Positions 46,824 through 59,591 of a stretch of 64,000 bases of DNA are shown piece by piece (the first letter of the stretch is position 1; every line of letters starts with the position of its first letter). The translations under genes were made by a program, and so were the position numbers. Below the pieces are notes generated by a model. It was not told where the DNA came from and searched no databases. It saw only the letters and a program-made list of their open reading frames with translations. The DNA is from Mortierella sp. BCC40632 (Eukaryota > Mortierellomycota > Mortierellomycetes > Mortierellales > Mortierellaceae), in the NCBI GenBank assembly GCA_011634665.1, contig WAEK01000007.1, positions 179,001-243,000 of the forward strand, read 5' to 3'.

Positions 46824-49800
46824 TTAGTTCTTCTGGGTTAGGCTAGCCGAGGTTGAGGGTGCTATAGAGCTCAGTATGGCAGAAAAGGCATCTTTCACAC
46901 TATCCTGGAGCTCCTTGTTCTGTCCTTGGAGTTGTTTCATCATACTCATCTGGGTCTCCATCTGTAGCTCCAAAGTCTGGATGTGGTTATGTAACAACGC
47001 AATCTCACTGTGAAGCTGAGCTGAGGTCTGGTTATCCGAGAGTGACTGATTCAACCCAGCTGTTTTAGTTCCTCCTAGTGCTGTTGAACCTGAGGCAGCC
47101 AAAGCCGATGGAGAAATGGTTTGAATTGTGGCCAAAGCAGGTGTCGCTGTAGGTGCATTGGAGTCATATCCATAGCGATTAGGGTTTTTCTGCGGTACCG
47201 AGGATCGCATAAAGGACTGGATGCTGAGTGGGCCACTGTCACCTTTGTTGCCGCTTTCATCGCTCTTGACAAATTCTTCATTGCCTTCAAAGTACTTTGC
47301 CTCATACGATCGCACTTGTTGGATCGTAGCCGAGTAGTAAATACGCTCTGGGAACCAGTTGTGGGACTCTCGGAATCCTGTAACAACGAAGCGTGAAGGA
47401 TAAACGTTGTAATTTTGAGTACTCCTATCTGTCATTGCCGATGCCTAAAATCCGCTTCAGTATGAAAGGGTCAGCGATTACGTACCTGGGATCATGAACG
47501 AGATATCCTCAGCAGTTTCAACGACCCTCAGCCTAGTTTCAAGCCACACAAGGCGCCAGGACTCATCGCCTTCGTTGAATGCCTTGTTGATGAGCGCTAG
47601 AATAGAGAGATTCAACGAAAAGATGTGGTGTAAGGAAGCAGCGAAATAATGTAATCTGGAAACGAACAAGAGGCCTTCTACAGTTGATTTGGTTGTGTTT
47701 TTGGGGGGAGGGTGAAGTGGTTGAAAAAAAAAATGAAAAAAAAGATAAAGAGCAAAGCTTACCAATCAACACATTCATCATCAGAACAACAGTGAAGAAA
47801 AAGAATACAATCATCATGACTTGGAAAGCTCTCTTGTTAGGGTTCAAATCATCTGTGATCTGATCATACCGACCACCCTATAGACGGAAGATGAAAGTAA
47901 AGAATGATCCAAGAACCTCAATGAGCAATGAGTAACGAGAGAGATATATCCAGGGGCCGCCTTGGTGCTTTCATGTGAAGTAAAAGAGACATATTTAGAA
48001 CGATTACCATGAAGAAGTAGACTGCTGTGAAGGCATCGAAGAAGTGGAAAGGGAACTTTGTATCGGTGTCAATATTCTCACACTCTTCGGAGGCGCACCC
48101 ATGAAGCAGATGTAGGATGGCAACGGTGAAGATAATGAATCCATATGCAAAGATGAAGAAGAACACCCTGATCTTGGAAATGGCTTGGATGATGATAGTC
48201 ACGAAGTAGCATACGCTCTTGAGGACACGGAGTTCGAACAGCTGTTGTGTGGAGTTTGAAGAGATCGCAGGTTCACGTGGGAAAGGTAGTTAGAAGATGG
48301 GCTGAGAATGAGAGATTCATGTCAACAATGTTCAAGGAAAGCGAGCTACTACTTACGAAATGAAGAGCAATAAAGATGGTGGTGAAACTGAACAGTGCCA
48401 CATTGAGACCCTCCACAGGAGAGGCTGATGGGTTCACGATCAGATTGAGACTTGCTGCAAGAGTCAGTGAGAATGTCAATACATCGACTATGTTGTACAT
48501 AACCCTGATGTTTCGATTGAGAGAGAGATAGAGAGATAGAGATAGAGATCAAAATCATTCCTGGGCCAATGCGTAGAGGGTATGGAGACAAAGGGGTAAA
48601 ATGTATGGAGAGCCAAGCGCCTGTCAGCTTACTGTGTATAGCGCCTCCTGTCTCGAATGAACTGGTACAGCTCCAGGTAGAGGTAAATGACAGACATCAG
48701 CACAATTACAATGCATACAGTTCTCTGAGCCTCGATGAATGTGTTGTGGATCTGAGAGACGACAACAAAGAGGACCATCGCATAGTAAAAACACTGGCTG
48801 ATGAATCGGAGGAGCCAATAAGCAAAACCAAACGTGTTCCTATTGTGTTCATGGAATAGAGAAGTGGAGGGTTAGAATATAGTGCGAGTGGAAAGACTTT
48901 CGAATACTACAGATGACAATAGGCGGATCAAATTTTGGAGTCCTTCTTACCATTTGTATGCAACAAGTGCGATTATTGCTGGGTTATCAAATGCTATAGG
49001 ATGGAATTCGTGGCTTCTCACAATAGGCTTTGACTGCAGATTGCACTTGTGCCACAAAATTCGAACCATGACATGAATCCAATGGAAAATCGCTCCTACA
49101 ACTGAACGAGAGGTCGTCTGATATGGTGTCGAAGGAGAGCGGTCACATTCAACATGCCAGATCATATCAAATGAGGCCTCGTAAAGACCACGAGTGAATG
49201 TCTCGTTCAATGGGTCATCCACCTTTGTGTTTGTGTCCAACTGGAGAATCGGATCCTTGCATTTGATAAGCCTCTGCGACTCCTTATCCCAGAATCTCAG
49301 CTTGACAGATGGTGGATGGACGATGGCGTGATTCTTCATGACGTATTCACGGTTCGCAGGGATAAAGGCGAGTCTGCGCAATGTTTTCAAGGCAATATCG
49401 GGTTGGTGTATATCTGGATTGAGAAGACCATTCATAGCCTGGACAACAGGCAGGAGGTACTCAAAGTCTTTATGACTTCTTGCTTGACGGAAGCAGTAAT
49501 CGATGATGATTTGAGCCATGAGGAATGCTCTTGGGTTTACCGAATCAACCGTGCAAAGGATTCGTAGGGGATTGAGCCGGGGTGTACGGTCATGTATCGG
49601 CCTCCAGGGATTATCGACCATATCGAGTAGATCCCTTGTAAAGCGCTCGATCTCTTGCTGAAATCCCATAATACACGAGAGCGCAATGAATGAAATGATA
49701 CTCTGGATCTCTCCGTCCTTATGTGGATAGCTACTCAAGTGAGAACGAACATATTGGAGGATGGCACTTCCGCATTCCTCGTTGGCTTCATCGTAGAGGA

Positions 49801-52800
49801 TTGGCAGGTTGTGGATTATCGGAGGAAGGAAATAGTGGGCAACTGCGTAGGGGTCCTCGGCCATCGGAGTTACAGCTCTGGCAGGTGGCACAAAGTCGAA
49901 TTGGGCGTAGAGCTGCTGGTGAGAGCAAACCATCCATGGACCACTCTCTCCTTTCCATAAGCTCTTATCCATATACATGATTTGTCTCTGGGCGTGTGGA
50001 TAATCCCAGACTAAGAGAAGTGTGAACTGTCCATCATAGGAGGACGGAAGACCCCAAATCATGATGATTTCAAGTGAGACGATAACGAGACGGTCCAAGG
50101 TGTTGAGAAATCGTACGCATTTATAACTCGATCCTGAATTTGTATAGGGAGGAATCTCAAATGTCCTGGTCCGGGATTGATCGCTCTGCGATACTGAGAT
50201 AACAACAGAATTGGAGCCCCTGGTCTTGCCAGAAAACGGAGATTCAATGAAAACCACTTCTGCCGAGAAATTCAGTCCTGACGATGACGTGTACTCTTTT
50301 GGGAACTGACTGAGTTGAATCAAGTCTGGAGTGCAATTGTCGCTCCATGGATGATGAGGGTGAGAATAAGGTGTGGCAATGCAATCAGCGAGTGGAGTGA
50401 TGTTCAGGGATGTCCAGAAGATGGAGATAAGGTGCTCGCGGTCTCCTGTCCCATGCAACGAAACAACGCTGTTGTACGTTCCAGGAAGGATTATCATATC
50501 AGTGGGTAGCATAGTCTTAGCGTCAAGCACTATTCCCAGTCTTCCTTTTCCATACTCTTCCAATAAATCGAACGACTCCACAAGAATTCGGGAATCATTC
50601 CTAAAGAACTGAACAGAGGGGATGACAGTCCATCCACTGGGGAGAGTATAAGTCCCAAGTAGCTCTCCTGTAGCGACCTCGAATGTTTTGATGGACCCTT
50701 GACCATGAATCACCAATGTAGAGCCGTCATTGCTGAAATCCGGGAATGTTATGCTGTTTGCCGTATCTAGAGTATTCTCCTCAGGGATATTCTTGAATGA
50801 AGAGACTCTCTGACCGGTCTCAATATCGTAGATGGTCACCATGTGATCAGGATTTCCTGCCCATGAGAAATAGCGACCTTTTAGACTATCGATGAGTTTC
50901 CGTGCCTCAAGAAGACTAAATGGAATGTTTGCCATGACTCGAATTTGACCAAACATTATGTTTATCGAGGGAACGTCGATTATCCGTAAAAGATTCCATC
51001 TTTGGTGAGCACTGTACACCCTGACCTGCTTTTCATTACATGTGACAAATAGCTCCTTGTCTCCTGGATGACCATTTGCTAAGATGGAGTGAAATCTCCC
51101 AAACCCAGAATACTCACTGAGCTCAGTAATGTGTCGGTAGTTTTTAGATGGACTCAAGGTTTTAGCCAAAGGTACGGAGCCAGAAATAGATGTCGAGCTA
51201 TTGTTGTAGTCGAAAATCTCGAAGACTGATTTGCGATCTGGTTTGCTCAACATGAGAGCGATGTCGCATTTTGCTGCTGAATCCAGTATAGCAACCTGAG
51301 AAGCATCCCAGGAGAGAGACACACTATAGTAGAGTAGATCACGAGAGGTATGCGGTGAAGCTGAGATACGATGACTTGCACATGGCAAAGGCCAAGCAGA
51401 GTCTCCGTGATCCATAGTTCCCTGAGAGGTCATTGTGGAGAGGTTGGACGCTGAGCTGGATGATGCAGATGTTGTCATGGATGATTGTGATCTTAGATCC
51501 CATAGGTCGAGAAAAATGGTTGTATCGGCTTGAGAGAGGAATGCGACATGAGTTCCGTCCCCCGACACAGCGTAGTCGAGGTGTGTATGTGGGTAGGAAT
51601 CAACTGGTGCTGGCTGGAGAGGCTTTCCTTTCATCGCATTGAGAGACCAGGTGTGAGGCTGATGCTCTCTCAGAAGTGGATCTATGGCGTTTGATATGGT
51701 TAAATATGGCCAAATAGATATTGTGGGCGATGACTTTGTACCGTTAAACGTGGATTGGGCTTACCTGTATCAAGAGAATCAGTCTGAGGGGCTCGAAGTT
51801 CCATGTAGTGCAACATGAGAGGCACCGTGTTCTGACTGGATTGCGGCAGTGCATTACATTTCATTTCCATGGTAATCCTAGTCTCGCCGTTTGGTGGTAT
51901 ATAGACTGTCCTTTGTAATTTCCAGCGGACCAAATTTGAACCTGTCGAGACTGAGTTCAAGCCTGAGTGAGCAGACGAAACTTATAGGCGTTTTATGCGA
52001 ACATATCTGCAATGGTCCCTCTGTCCTCACCTAATTTTCCGAGTCTTTCATTGGAAACGATCTACAAACGAACAATATCAAAGAGTCGGAATAATTTAGG
52101 TGTTGGCCCCTCTTCTCTTATTAAAACACGAACGATTTATGCTCAATCTCATACGAAGGTGCTTACTTCACTAGTCGATGCTCCAGCCATATCTTTGCGC
52201 TGTGCAGTGATTACGATTGAATCTATTTTGTCAACCTCGAGATCTTTGGTGGCTGAAACTCCAAGGATGACCTCATAGTCTCCTGGATCTTGTTCTGAAG
52301 AAGTGATTGACCACTTGGAATATACGATTCACTGTTAGTTTATAGTATGTATTAGAGTGAGCAGACGATGAGTGCAGCTGTGTCCTAAGTAAACTGAATT
52401 ACATCGGTGTATCTTCTGAACATGTCAACCTTGATAGGGGGCTGTTCACTGAGGGAAGATGGATAATTATATAGGTCAGATCTCCATTACGTATTAGGCA
52501 TTGGGGTAGTCTACAACGGCCTATCAAGCCTTACTCTGCTGTGCACTTGAACATTGCAGCATCCATTTTTATCAGGGCTCCGGGATTTTTAAAGTACCAT
52601 TTGGAACCTGGGGAATAAAGAATGCCTGTCAGTGTAGCCCGATAGCAGGCAGTTGCTTTGAGCATGAGATGGATGGGTCTTACCAGGAAGTGAGGTCAAG
52701 TGAGGATTGATTGGTGGGTTGCTCGGACTAGTGGTGGTGGTGGAGTTAGTGCTATTGGCGTCATTTGTATTACTACTCGTCGGAAGTTGGCTGTTCAACG

Positions 52801-52897
52801 AGACGAGTGGAATAGCAAGGCTGTTTCCGCCATTCGTCTGGGTGCTTAAGCCAAGGTTACTAGGGATGTTGACGGTGACATGATTTGGTGTAGTCAT
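46824..52897 (-). CDS. Large WD40-like beta-propeller / TRP-like ion channel protein
   Basis: A 1602-residue predicted cation channel. Thirteen minus-strand exons, all in phase: 52897-52684, 52607-52535, 52448-52403, 52313-52167, 52061-52031, 51962-51765, 51681-48951, 48839-48633, 48504-48357, 48241-48008, 47877-47763, 47596-47486, 47377-46824. After a Ser/Thr/Asn-rich start and a beta-rich region, exon 7 encodes WD-type blades (DGTHVAFLSQADTTIFLDLW, NPDHMVTIYDIETGQRV, SNDGSTLVIHGQGSIKTFEV). It then encodes about 250 helical residues like the linker before a TRP channel. Six membrane segments follow: S1 WLLRFISQCFYYAMVLFVVV, S2 RTVCIVIVLMSVIYLYLEL, later segments through ISKIRVFFFIFAYGF, a pore loop FDAFTAVYFFMGGRYDQ and S6 VFFFFTVVLMMNVLIGALIN. 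A TRP-like helix (WRLVWLETRLRVVETAED) and a C-terminal coiled coil (ALLHNHIQTLELQMETQ) come last. Exon 4's acceptor is the least certain. Ion and stimulus unknown. Confidence 0.88.
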
Positions 52898-54233
52898 TTC
52901 TAACGAGAAGAGAAAAGACTAATGTGAAGGGAGAGGTGCGAAAGGTGAAGTGTAGAGGGTTGAATCAAACATAGACTCTTGTGCTTTTTAAAAGGGTGAG
53001 TTCAATAGCATTGTCAGGGCGAAGTTTGGAATAAAGTTCGTCAGAGCCCATTTGTTTAATGTTACCCAAACTTCCGTCTGGTAGACTTTGCCAATTGACC
53101 AGAGAAACAATTTTCTGAGGCGTCTATCTGATGCTTTTCCTCTCTACTAATCACGGAGTTTTGTCTACAGTGCTCCTGAGGCCAATGGGTTGTCAGCCAG
53201 TATACTAATCAACCCGAGACCTGGGTTGTATATGCTGAGTAGCATAAAGGTAACGAGAGACACAGAATGATTATGGGAAGCACACTAGCCTACTTTCTGT
53301 AGAATCTAGTTGGACATCCGTCTTCCTCTCCCAAGCTAAAATGCCATTGAGCAGATGATTTTCAGGTTAAAAGCGCTGAAAACCCAACTTCTTCATCGCT
53401 TGCCATTCACACTCAAAAATCACTGTATTTTGTAGCATGGAGACTCAGTCCCTCACCTTCACCTGTGATTGCGACATGATAACCTTCTGGAGCACAGCTT
53501 AAGATACGCGGGACACTTGATCGAGGCGGACATTAATGGAGATGACAACGTCGGGAATGCCAGCTCTAACACTCTCCATTTTGCACACTCTGATCTCATT
53601 GTACAGTCAAAAGTGAAAGGAGGCAACCCAAGCTCGGCTGTGCACAGAGAGTTCCTAATTTTTTGTGAGCCTCTAAATGCAAGGCATGCTTCGCCAAAGG
53701 CATGAGTGTCGTCAGAGCCCAGTTCTCAATGCACCTCTTTTCGGTGGCCTTTCACAGATCTATAGTAGAGTGGTTATTGTAGAGCATGGTCTTGTACACT
53801 GTGCCATTGGTGCTGGCGGTGTTATTCGACCCTCGTAGAGAATATAACCAATTTCTTAAGGAGATTACCACCTGAGAGACCAATGACGAAGGTTCGCCAG
53901 TAAGGGGGTTGGATAACAGGCATGAGGATAAAATACCGTAAAGGAAGTGATCTTAGCATCATTGCTATTGATCCTATTCTACACAGTAAGTAGACCATCT
54001 AACCGGAAAGTTAGAGGTGAGTATTTGCAGTAGAGCGAGATAGAAGACCATTTTTACTCCGCGATCATACTCTACGGCACCTATAAAAAATTTAAACCGT
54101 GTTCTATAATACAATTTTTTTCTCCTTTCGCTAATTCTTGAAGAATGTTCCTCGAAAGAGGGGCTGTTAGGGAGGCCTAGCAGGTATATCTCTTCTCGTC
54201 TTCTCAATTGAGAAATTAGAGGCAGTAACAGCC
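52898..54233. other. Divergent spacer, 1.3 kb
   Basis: Between the channel gene start and the permease start. No gene supported. An ATG-less open stretch at 53469-53705 has no recognisable motif. A (TTTTTC)n-like tract follows the permease ATG. Confidence 0.55.
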
Positions 54234-54751
54234 ATGAGTTCAACTGGTGGCTCAATTGCAGTGGTGTTCATGTTCAGCATTTCCAGCTTCTCTCTTGTTC
54301 ATTCTGACCTTTTCCAAGCTTCTTTTTCTTTTTTCTTTTTCTTTTTCTTTTTCTTTTATCTTTTTCTTTTTCTTTTTCTTTTTCTTTTTTTCCCCTTCAA
54401 TTTGTATCTTCTTCGCCCATATTATTCCTATCCTCTTTGACCGCCACATTTGCTACTCCGCCTAACCACACAGTGTCAGCCCAGCCCTGTAAAGAAGTCG
54501 ACAGCTCGAGATCTCCCCAACGGTCCCCTATTGAACATCCCATCCTGGACTCCACCAAGTCTAATCCAATAGTTGGGATCTGCCAGCCCCCGGCCCCAGC
54601 CCATGTAGATCCCACCGCCCGCCCACTGTTCAAGAGCAATAATGCAGCAATCTTATTTGCCGATCGCTACTCGCCTGAGATTACCATGCCTTGTCTTGTA
54701 AGGCCCGAAAATACGCAAAGTCGCCCCTCGGTATGTTTGTCAATCTTATTC

Positions 54752-54788
<37 letters not shown>

Positions 54789-56917
54789 TGAGATGGTCTT
54801 TGCATATTCTGCCTAGGCTCCTTTACTTACCCACGGACACCACTAATTTAGCTATTGAAGCGTGTTTCAGCGCCACTCCAGGCTTTTGCCGCTACGGTGA
54901 CCGTCACCTCTGTTATAACAGGTGTAACCCCCCTCACACAGGTAGCACTCATCTCCGGTGGACCTATGATGATGGTATGGGGATATGCCTTTGCAAGTCT
55001 CATGGTGTTGCCGATTGTTTTGTCATTGGCAGACTTAGCCTCAGGGTTCCCAGGAGTGAAGGGGGGCCTTATTGAATACAGTCGTCGACTGGCACCAACT
55101 CGACTACACCGGATTGCTCCATGGACCGTGGGATGGCTACACTTTTTTGCTTTTGTAAGTGGGTGAAAGAGCAGTTTGTGTGAGTTAGGAGAGGCGGTAG
55201 AGCTCAAAAAAAAGAGAAAACGCAGTAAATCGAAGTAACTCTCCTTTTCCTAGTGACTGACACTAACGAGGGGGTGCCGGTGGTCTCGAATCATTTGGTT
55301 GCATGAAATCATACCAGGCAACAGGAGCTGCAAGTTGTGCCTTCTCACTTGCTGTATTTGCAACAGCTGCAATCAATACGCTTACAGGCTGGGTCCTACA
55401 GCGTTGGGTAACAGTGTTAATCCACATCGTAGTCTCGGTCCTCTTTGGCGCCATCAATGCAGCTAATCTAAACATCGACTTTTTTTCAGGTACGTTAATG
55501 ACGCGAGTAAGAAGAGAGAGAGAGAGAGTAGAAACTATCGCCGGGGATTAGAGTATGAGTTACACGAAAGAGCTCTATTTAACAAATGTATTTTTCTTGC
55601 TGGACTTATAGCTGTTCTTCATGTCGCAGGCCCAATTGTTATCTTGCTGACCGTGATTGCATCCAATAAATCACCGCCATCAGCCAAATGGGTCTTTACT
55701 CACTTTGAGAACCAAACAGGATGGACAAATAACTTTCACGTCGTTTTGCTAGGACTTGTTCAGGTGGGTTTCCATGCGATGGTAGCTCATTTAAAGAAAA
55801 GAAAAGAAAGGTTACCCATGTCATCAACTTGGAAGAACTGAAACTCATGATTAATGATCAACTATTCAATCTCGGCTCTCGGATCGTTGTCAGGGTGCTT
55901 TCACGCTTACGGGATTTGACGCACCAATCCACATTTCTTACAATATCGAGAATTCAGCTTGGAAAGTACCCCAGGGGATCCTTCTCGGCTTTGTAGTTTC
56001 CTTCATCGTGGGGGAAACTTTACTATTGACGCTACTCTTTGGCATCAAAGACTTTGATGCAGTACTACACCCTATCGTCTCTGGGTTGTCGATCGCAGAA
56101 ATATTTGTCCAACTTATCGGTCGTGTCGGTGCCGTCTGTATCCTCTCAATCTTCATGGGTACCATCTTCTTTTGTGGCCAGGGTGTCACACGGGCTTGCA
56201 GTCAGATAGGACTCGAGTTGGCAACTGGAGGTGCACTACCTAAGTCTGGCTATCTATCAAAGGTTGGGAGTCAAGGGCAGCCTGCTCGCGTTGGCTGGCT
56301 CTGTGTGTGCATATCCTGCTGTCTTGGCTTGATATACCTTTGGAACACAACAGTCCTCCAAGCATTGACATCTGCAGTTGCTGTGGAATTAAAGTAAGTA
56401 TTCTTAGAACAGATGCGCAAATTAGCGATAGTTGATTTTGAACCACGCATGCACAAGGTCCTTACTTTTGCTCTACAGTTTGGTTTATGCAATCCCAATA
56501 GCGCTGCATCTTTTCTTTCCTAATCCAGCACGGTTCCAGCCTGGTCCTTTCTCACTTGGTTGTTGGGGAACGCCTGTTAATGCTGCTGCCATACTTTGGG
56601 CTCTTGCTGGCCCAATCATTTTTTCATTCCCTGGCAACTACCCAATCACAATAGACAACATGAACTATGCCGCCCTATTATTGTTTATTACCTTATTGTT
56701 CATTCTCGGATACTGGTTTGCTTCAGCTAGACACTGGTACCTCCTAGAGTCACCAGAGTCTTACAAGACTACAAAGCACAAACGCCCAGAAATGGGTACA
56801 AGGGACAGAAATGACATGAACTATCGGGGATCGGCAAGCTCCATTGACACGAAGGAGCTAGATGAGATGGAGGACTGGCTTTGTCACCTTGAACACAACC
56901 TAAAAGATCTCCATTGA
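54234..56917 (+). CDS. APC-superfamily amino acid/choline/GABA permease
   Basis: Plasma-membrane proton-coupled transporter for amino acids or related amines, about 611 residues. Secure exons: 54852-55154, 55318-55489, 55612-55763, 55894-56393, 56479-56917. The N-terminal hydrophilic exon 54474-54730 joins in phase. The ATG at 54234 with a 13-base first exon (donor GTGGCT) is only a proposal. Signature regions: SAPLQAFAATVTVTSVITGVTP (TM1), LADLASGFPGVKGG (TM2-3), FENQTGWTN (external loop before TM6), LTGFDAPIHISYNIENS (TM6-7, matching the GFDA.SH.AEE pattern) and CSQIGLELATGGALP. The pattern fits the Uga4/Hnm1 (AAT/BAT) branch. The usual acidic pair after the GFDA motif reads YNIEN here. The first 90 residues are Pro/Ser-rich. 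Substrate cannot be assigned. Confidence 0.87.
54756..54785 (+). repeat. A30 homopolymer in a permease intron
   Basis: Uninterrupted A run in the intron 54731-54851. Confidence 0.95.
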
Positions 56918-58227
56918 TTCCTTTCCCACTGTCCCATTTCGATGCTACCCATTTTGGAACACATGAGTCTACACAACAAATAAAGTATATAGTTAATGCT
57001 CATTGTACTTGACCAAATTCGCGCTTGATACATATGCCAGCCCCTGCTAGATGACGGGGATGCATAGAAAATGGACGGCCTCTGCAACTACTGTAGTCTA
57101 CACTACGACCTGGTCCTCCCTGCAGGTGACCCTGGTCCCCGGTTCATCCATCGGTATAGAACATGATCCGTCTCATCATGCGCTCCTTGGCAGTCGCTCA
57201 GGACATTGGGTTGCCTTGTTTGCATAAGCAGCCCTCAGAGTGCAAAAAAGCATAGCAGCAGATGGGACAGAATCTGGTGTACTTTCGGGTCAGCTCAGTA
57301 GCGCTCACATCATCCCGCCTGGAGTCTGCATCGGTACCTGGCTGGCCTTTCGGATTCTTGGTCGGTGAAGAGGCCTGTTTTATTAAACACAAGAGCCTCT
57401 CCTTAGCCTCCTAGTCCTCGCTTTGTTTGCCTCCTATTTCATTTCAGAATTTTAGGAGTCGTTGCTGAGTTGTCTGAGGACCGGCGTAGGCAATGAATCG
57501 ATTAGGTATCTTACTCCGTGGACACATCAACGCACTCCCTCTCCCTCTCCCTGTCTCTTTCTTCACCAGGTACCCATTCGTCGGGGCGCAATTGCCGTTG
57601 TCGATACTCCTCCGACTTTTTTTTTTACGTAGCATTTACTATTCAATTTCTCCTGGAAGAGCTTCCACGGTAGCCGAGGAAAATAGGAAAAAAGAAAAAG
57701 AAAGTAGGGCATGAATCCATCACTGGTAGTTCATTGATGATCCAGTAACGAGTGGATCTATCTTTTGTAGGACAGTCGACGGCAGCAATCAATGCCTCGG
57801 TCACATCTCTCTCCCTGTCCCTACTCTGATCTCATTCCCCCTGTTCTCCACACGTTGGGCAACCTGGAAGGGAGACGGGGTGATTGGGAGTGACCGTATC
57901 CTTCAGGCCCATCTTCAATGTATAAAAGGCGCCGCTCTTGCCTGAGCATGAGGCTCTACTGCATATCTCGTCAAAGAGCCTCTCTTTCTGCCTTTTTTAC
58001 TACTTCTCTCTCGCACCGGGCCATTCCATCTGCCATCTCTTTCTCCTTCTTTATGTCCACTTGCCCTCACATACTACAATATTAAGAAACCGGCCATCCT
58101 TCATTGCCAAGTGCGGCACGTTCATTCCACATCGCACTCACACCTCTTCTGCCCCCGTGCCTCTTCTCTCTTTCTTTTTCTCTTTTTTTCTCACTCTCTT
58201 TTGCTTCGTTACCGAAACGAAAAGCAG
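56918..58227. other. Permease 3' flank and promoter of the orphan gene
   Basis: No gene supported. A small ATG-less minus-strand frame with CPICC and CLC motifs lies at 57198-57392. A TATA element and CT-rich leader precede 58228. Confidence 0.6.
57921..57928 (+). promoter_or_regulatory. TATA box of the orphan gene at 58228
   Basis: TATAAAAG about 300 bases before the ATG, followed by a CT-rich leader as seen for other genes in the window. Confidence 0.55.
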
Positions 58228-58959
58228 ATGGCCACAGAAGTAATCTCTTCTTCTGGATCCCATACCTGCCCTAACCGTCATTGCCATAGTCACTTCTGTC
58301 AAGACCACCGACACCACCACCAACATCGCCATTGCCCTCAGCAGGCTTTTAGAACATCAGATATCACACTGCTTTCGACTTCACTATCAAATTCACTCGT
58401 CATCAGTCGGTCACGCCTTTCCTTGTCCATCCCAACTTGCGACACTATTCACTCTCCATCTATCACTGTTCCTTCCACCTTGACTGCAAAGCGATTCGAG
58501 TATCTCGACATGTCTCCATCACTCGCTATGTCCTCATTCCCTACTCCCTCTCCAACACTCTCTCCGTCACCCATGTCTGTTGCTTCGTCTCCAAGTTTGT
58601 CATCCATTGACAAGAGTCCCAATATGGGCCATGGCCATGATGATGTCGACCAGGATAGTTCATTCACTTTGGACGAGAGCGATTGCGACTGCGACTGTAC
58701 TGAGAGTCGGAAACAATTTGAAAGAAAAGGCCTGAAATCTTCCTGGGCATCATTCTCACAGCACGAAAGCAAGATCACTGTTACCACCGCTTCAGCTCCT
58801 AATAATACGACGGGTGGACAAGCAAGCACCATCGACTATAGGACCAAGATTGTTTTTGAAGAACCCGGATGGATTGACCGTCATTTGGCACTTTCGAGAA
58901 TGGTGGCCACCAACTCTCCAGCAACTCAAGTCTCACTTGCTGTCTCGGTAGCCAAATGA
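58228..58959 (+). CDS. Hypothetical Ser/Pro-rich protein
   Basis: Not recognised. An intronless frame of 243 residues from ATG 58228 (GCAG before the ATG). The frame is open further up to 58111, but that part lies in the CT-rich leader. Near the N-terminus is a His/Cys cluster (CPNRHCHSHFCQDHRHHHQHRHC) that could bind metal. A Ser/Pro/Thr-rich middle (PSPTLSPSPMSVASSPS) is typical of phosphorylated disordered regions. Further on is an acidic Asp/Cys cluster (DESDCDCDC). The C-terminal part, with SSWASFSQHESKITV and KIVFEEPGWIDRHLALSRMV, has more ordered composition and may be the conserved core. No signal peptide or membrane helix. The TATA box and steady codon use support it as a gene. No function is assigned. 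Confidence 0.65.
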   Translation: MATEVISSSGSHTCPNRHCHSHFCQDHRHHHQHRHCPQQAFRTSDITLLSTSLSNSLVISRSRLSLSIPTCDTIHSPSITVPSTLTAKRFEYLDMSPSLAMSSFPTPSPTLSPSPMSVASSPSLSSIDKSPNMGHGHDDVDQDSSFTLDESDCDCDCTESRKQFERKGLKSSWASFSQHESKITVTTASAPNNTTGGQASTIDYRTKIVFEEPGWIDRHLALSRMVATNSPATQVSLAVSVAK

Positions 58960-59474
58960 ACCTCTAGATGGGACCTAGGCCCATTTTGAAGCCGGGCTTC
59001 CATGGGTCCCAAGGACTTCAAAGAGTCGGTGTGTTTGGACGCCGAGAAATGGGAGCAAAAAAAAAAAAAAAAAAAAAAAGAGAGAAAAGAGAAAGAAAAA
59101 AAGAAAAAGAGACGAGACGAGTGAGCCTTTGAGGCAAGGAGAAGAAGGATGTGTTTTCGCAATGCAACAAGGAAAAAAAAAAAAAGCTAATAAAAAATTA
59201 TGTAACATGGCACCGCACCGGACTTTTCCTTCTTTTCTCCTTCTTTCTCTATGCCTTCTTCGTCAGAGCAAGCGCCCTCGAAGGCCTTGTTTGCTGGCAT
59301 CAAGTCGCAAAAAGGGGAGAAGGAAGAGTGTACGAGCTTTCGCGAATGGTCGTTCAAAAGCAAACGACGGTCACAAAACGAGGCTCGCGGCTGGGGGCTG
59401 GTCAAAAGCTCTCACTCCCATTCTACAATGGTAGGAATTGAAAGAATCGACGTGAAAGCACGACAAGATTCAGA
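58960..59474. other. Orphan 3' flank and DPH6 promoter
   Basis: No gene. A20 run (59060-59079) with adjacent GA/A-rich DNA, then mixed sequence up to the DPH6 ATG. Confidence 0.65.
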
Positions 59475-59557
59475 ATGAGGGTCGTTGGTCTGATCAGGTA
59501 CTGGAATAGGCCTTCTCCTCTTCATCATACACGCGCACTTTCTCTCCCCATGGAAAG

Positions 59558-59591
<34 letters not shown>

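Noticed and set aside
53469..53705. Open plus-strand stretch in the channel/permease spacer
   Set aside because: No ATG start, no motif and no splice partner, so a relic gene cannot be argued.
57198..57392. Small minus-strand frame with CPICC and CLC motifs
   Set aside because: It has no ATG and no clear partner exon. A zinc-finger exon is possible but unsupported.
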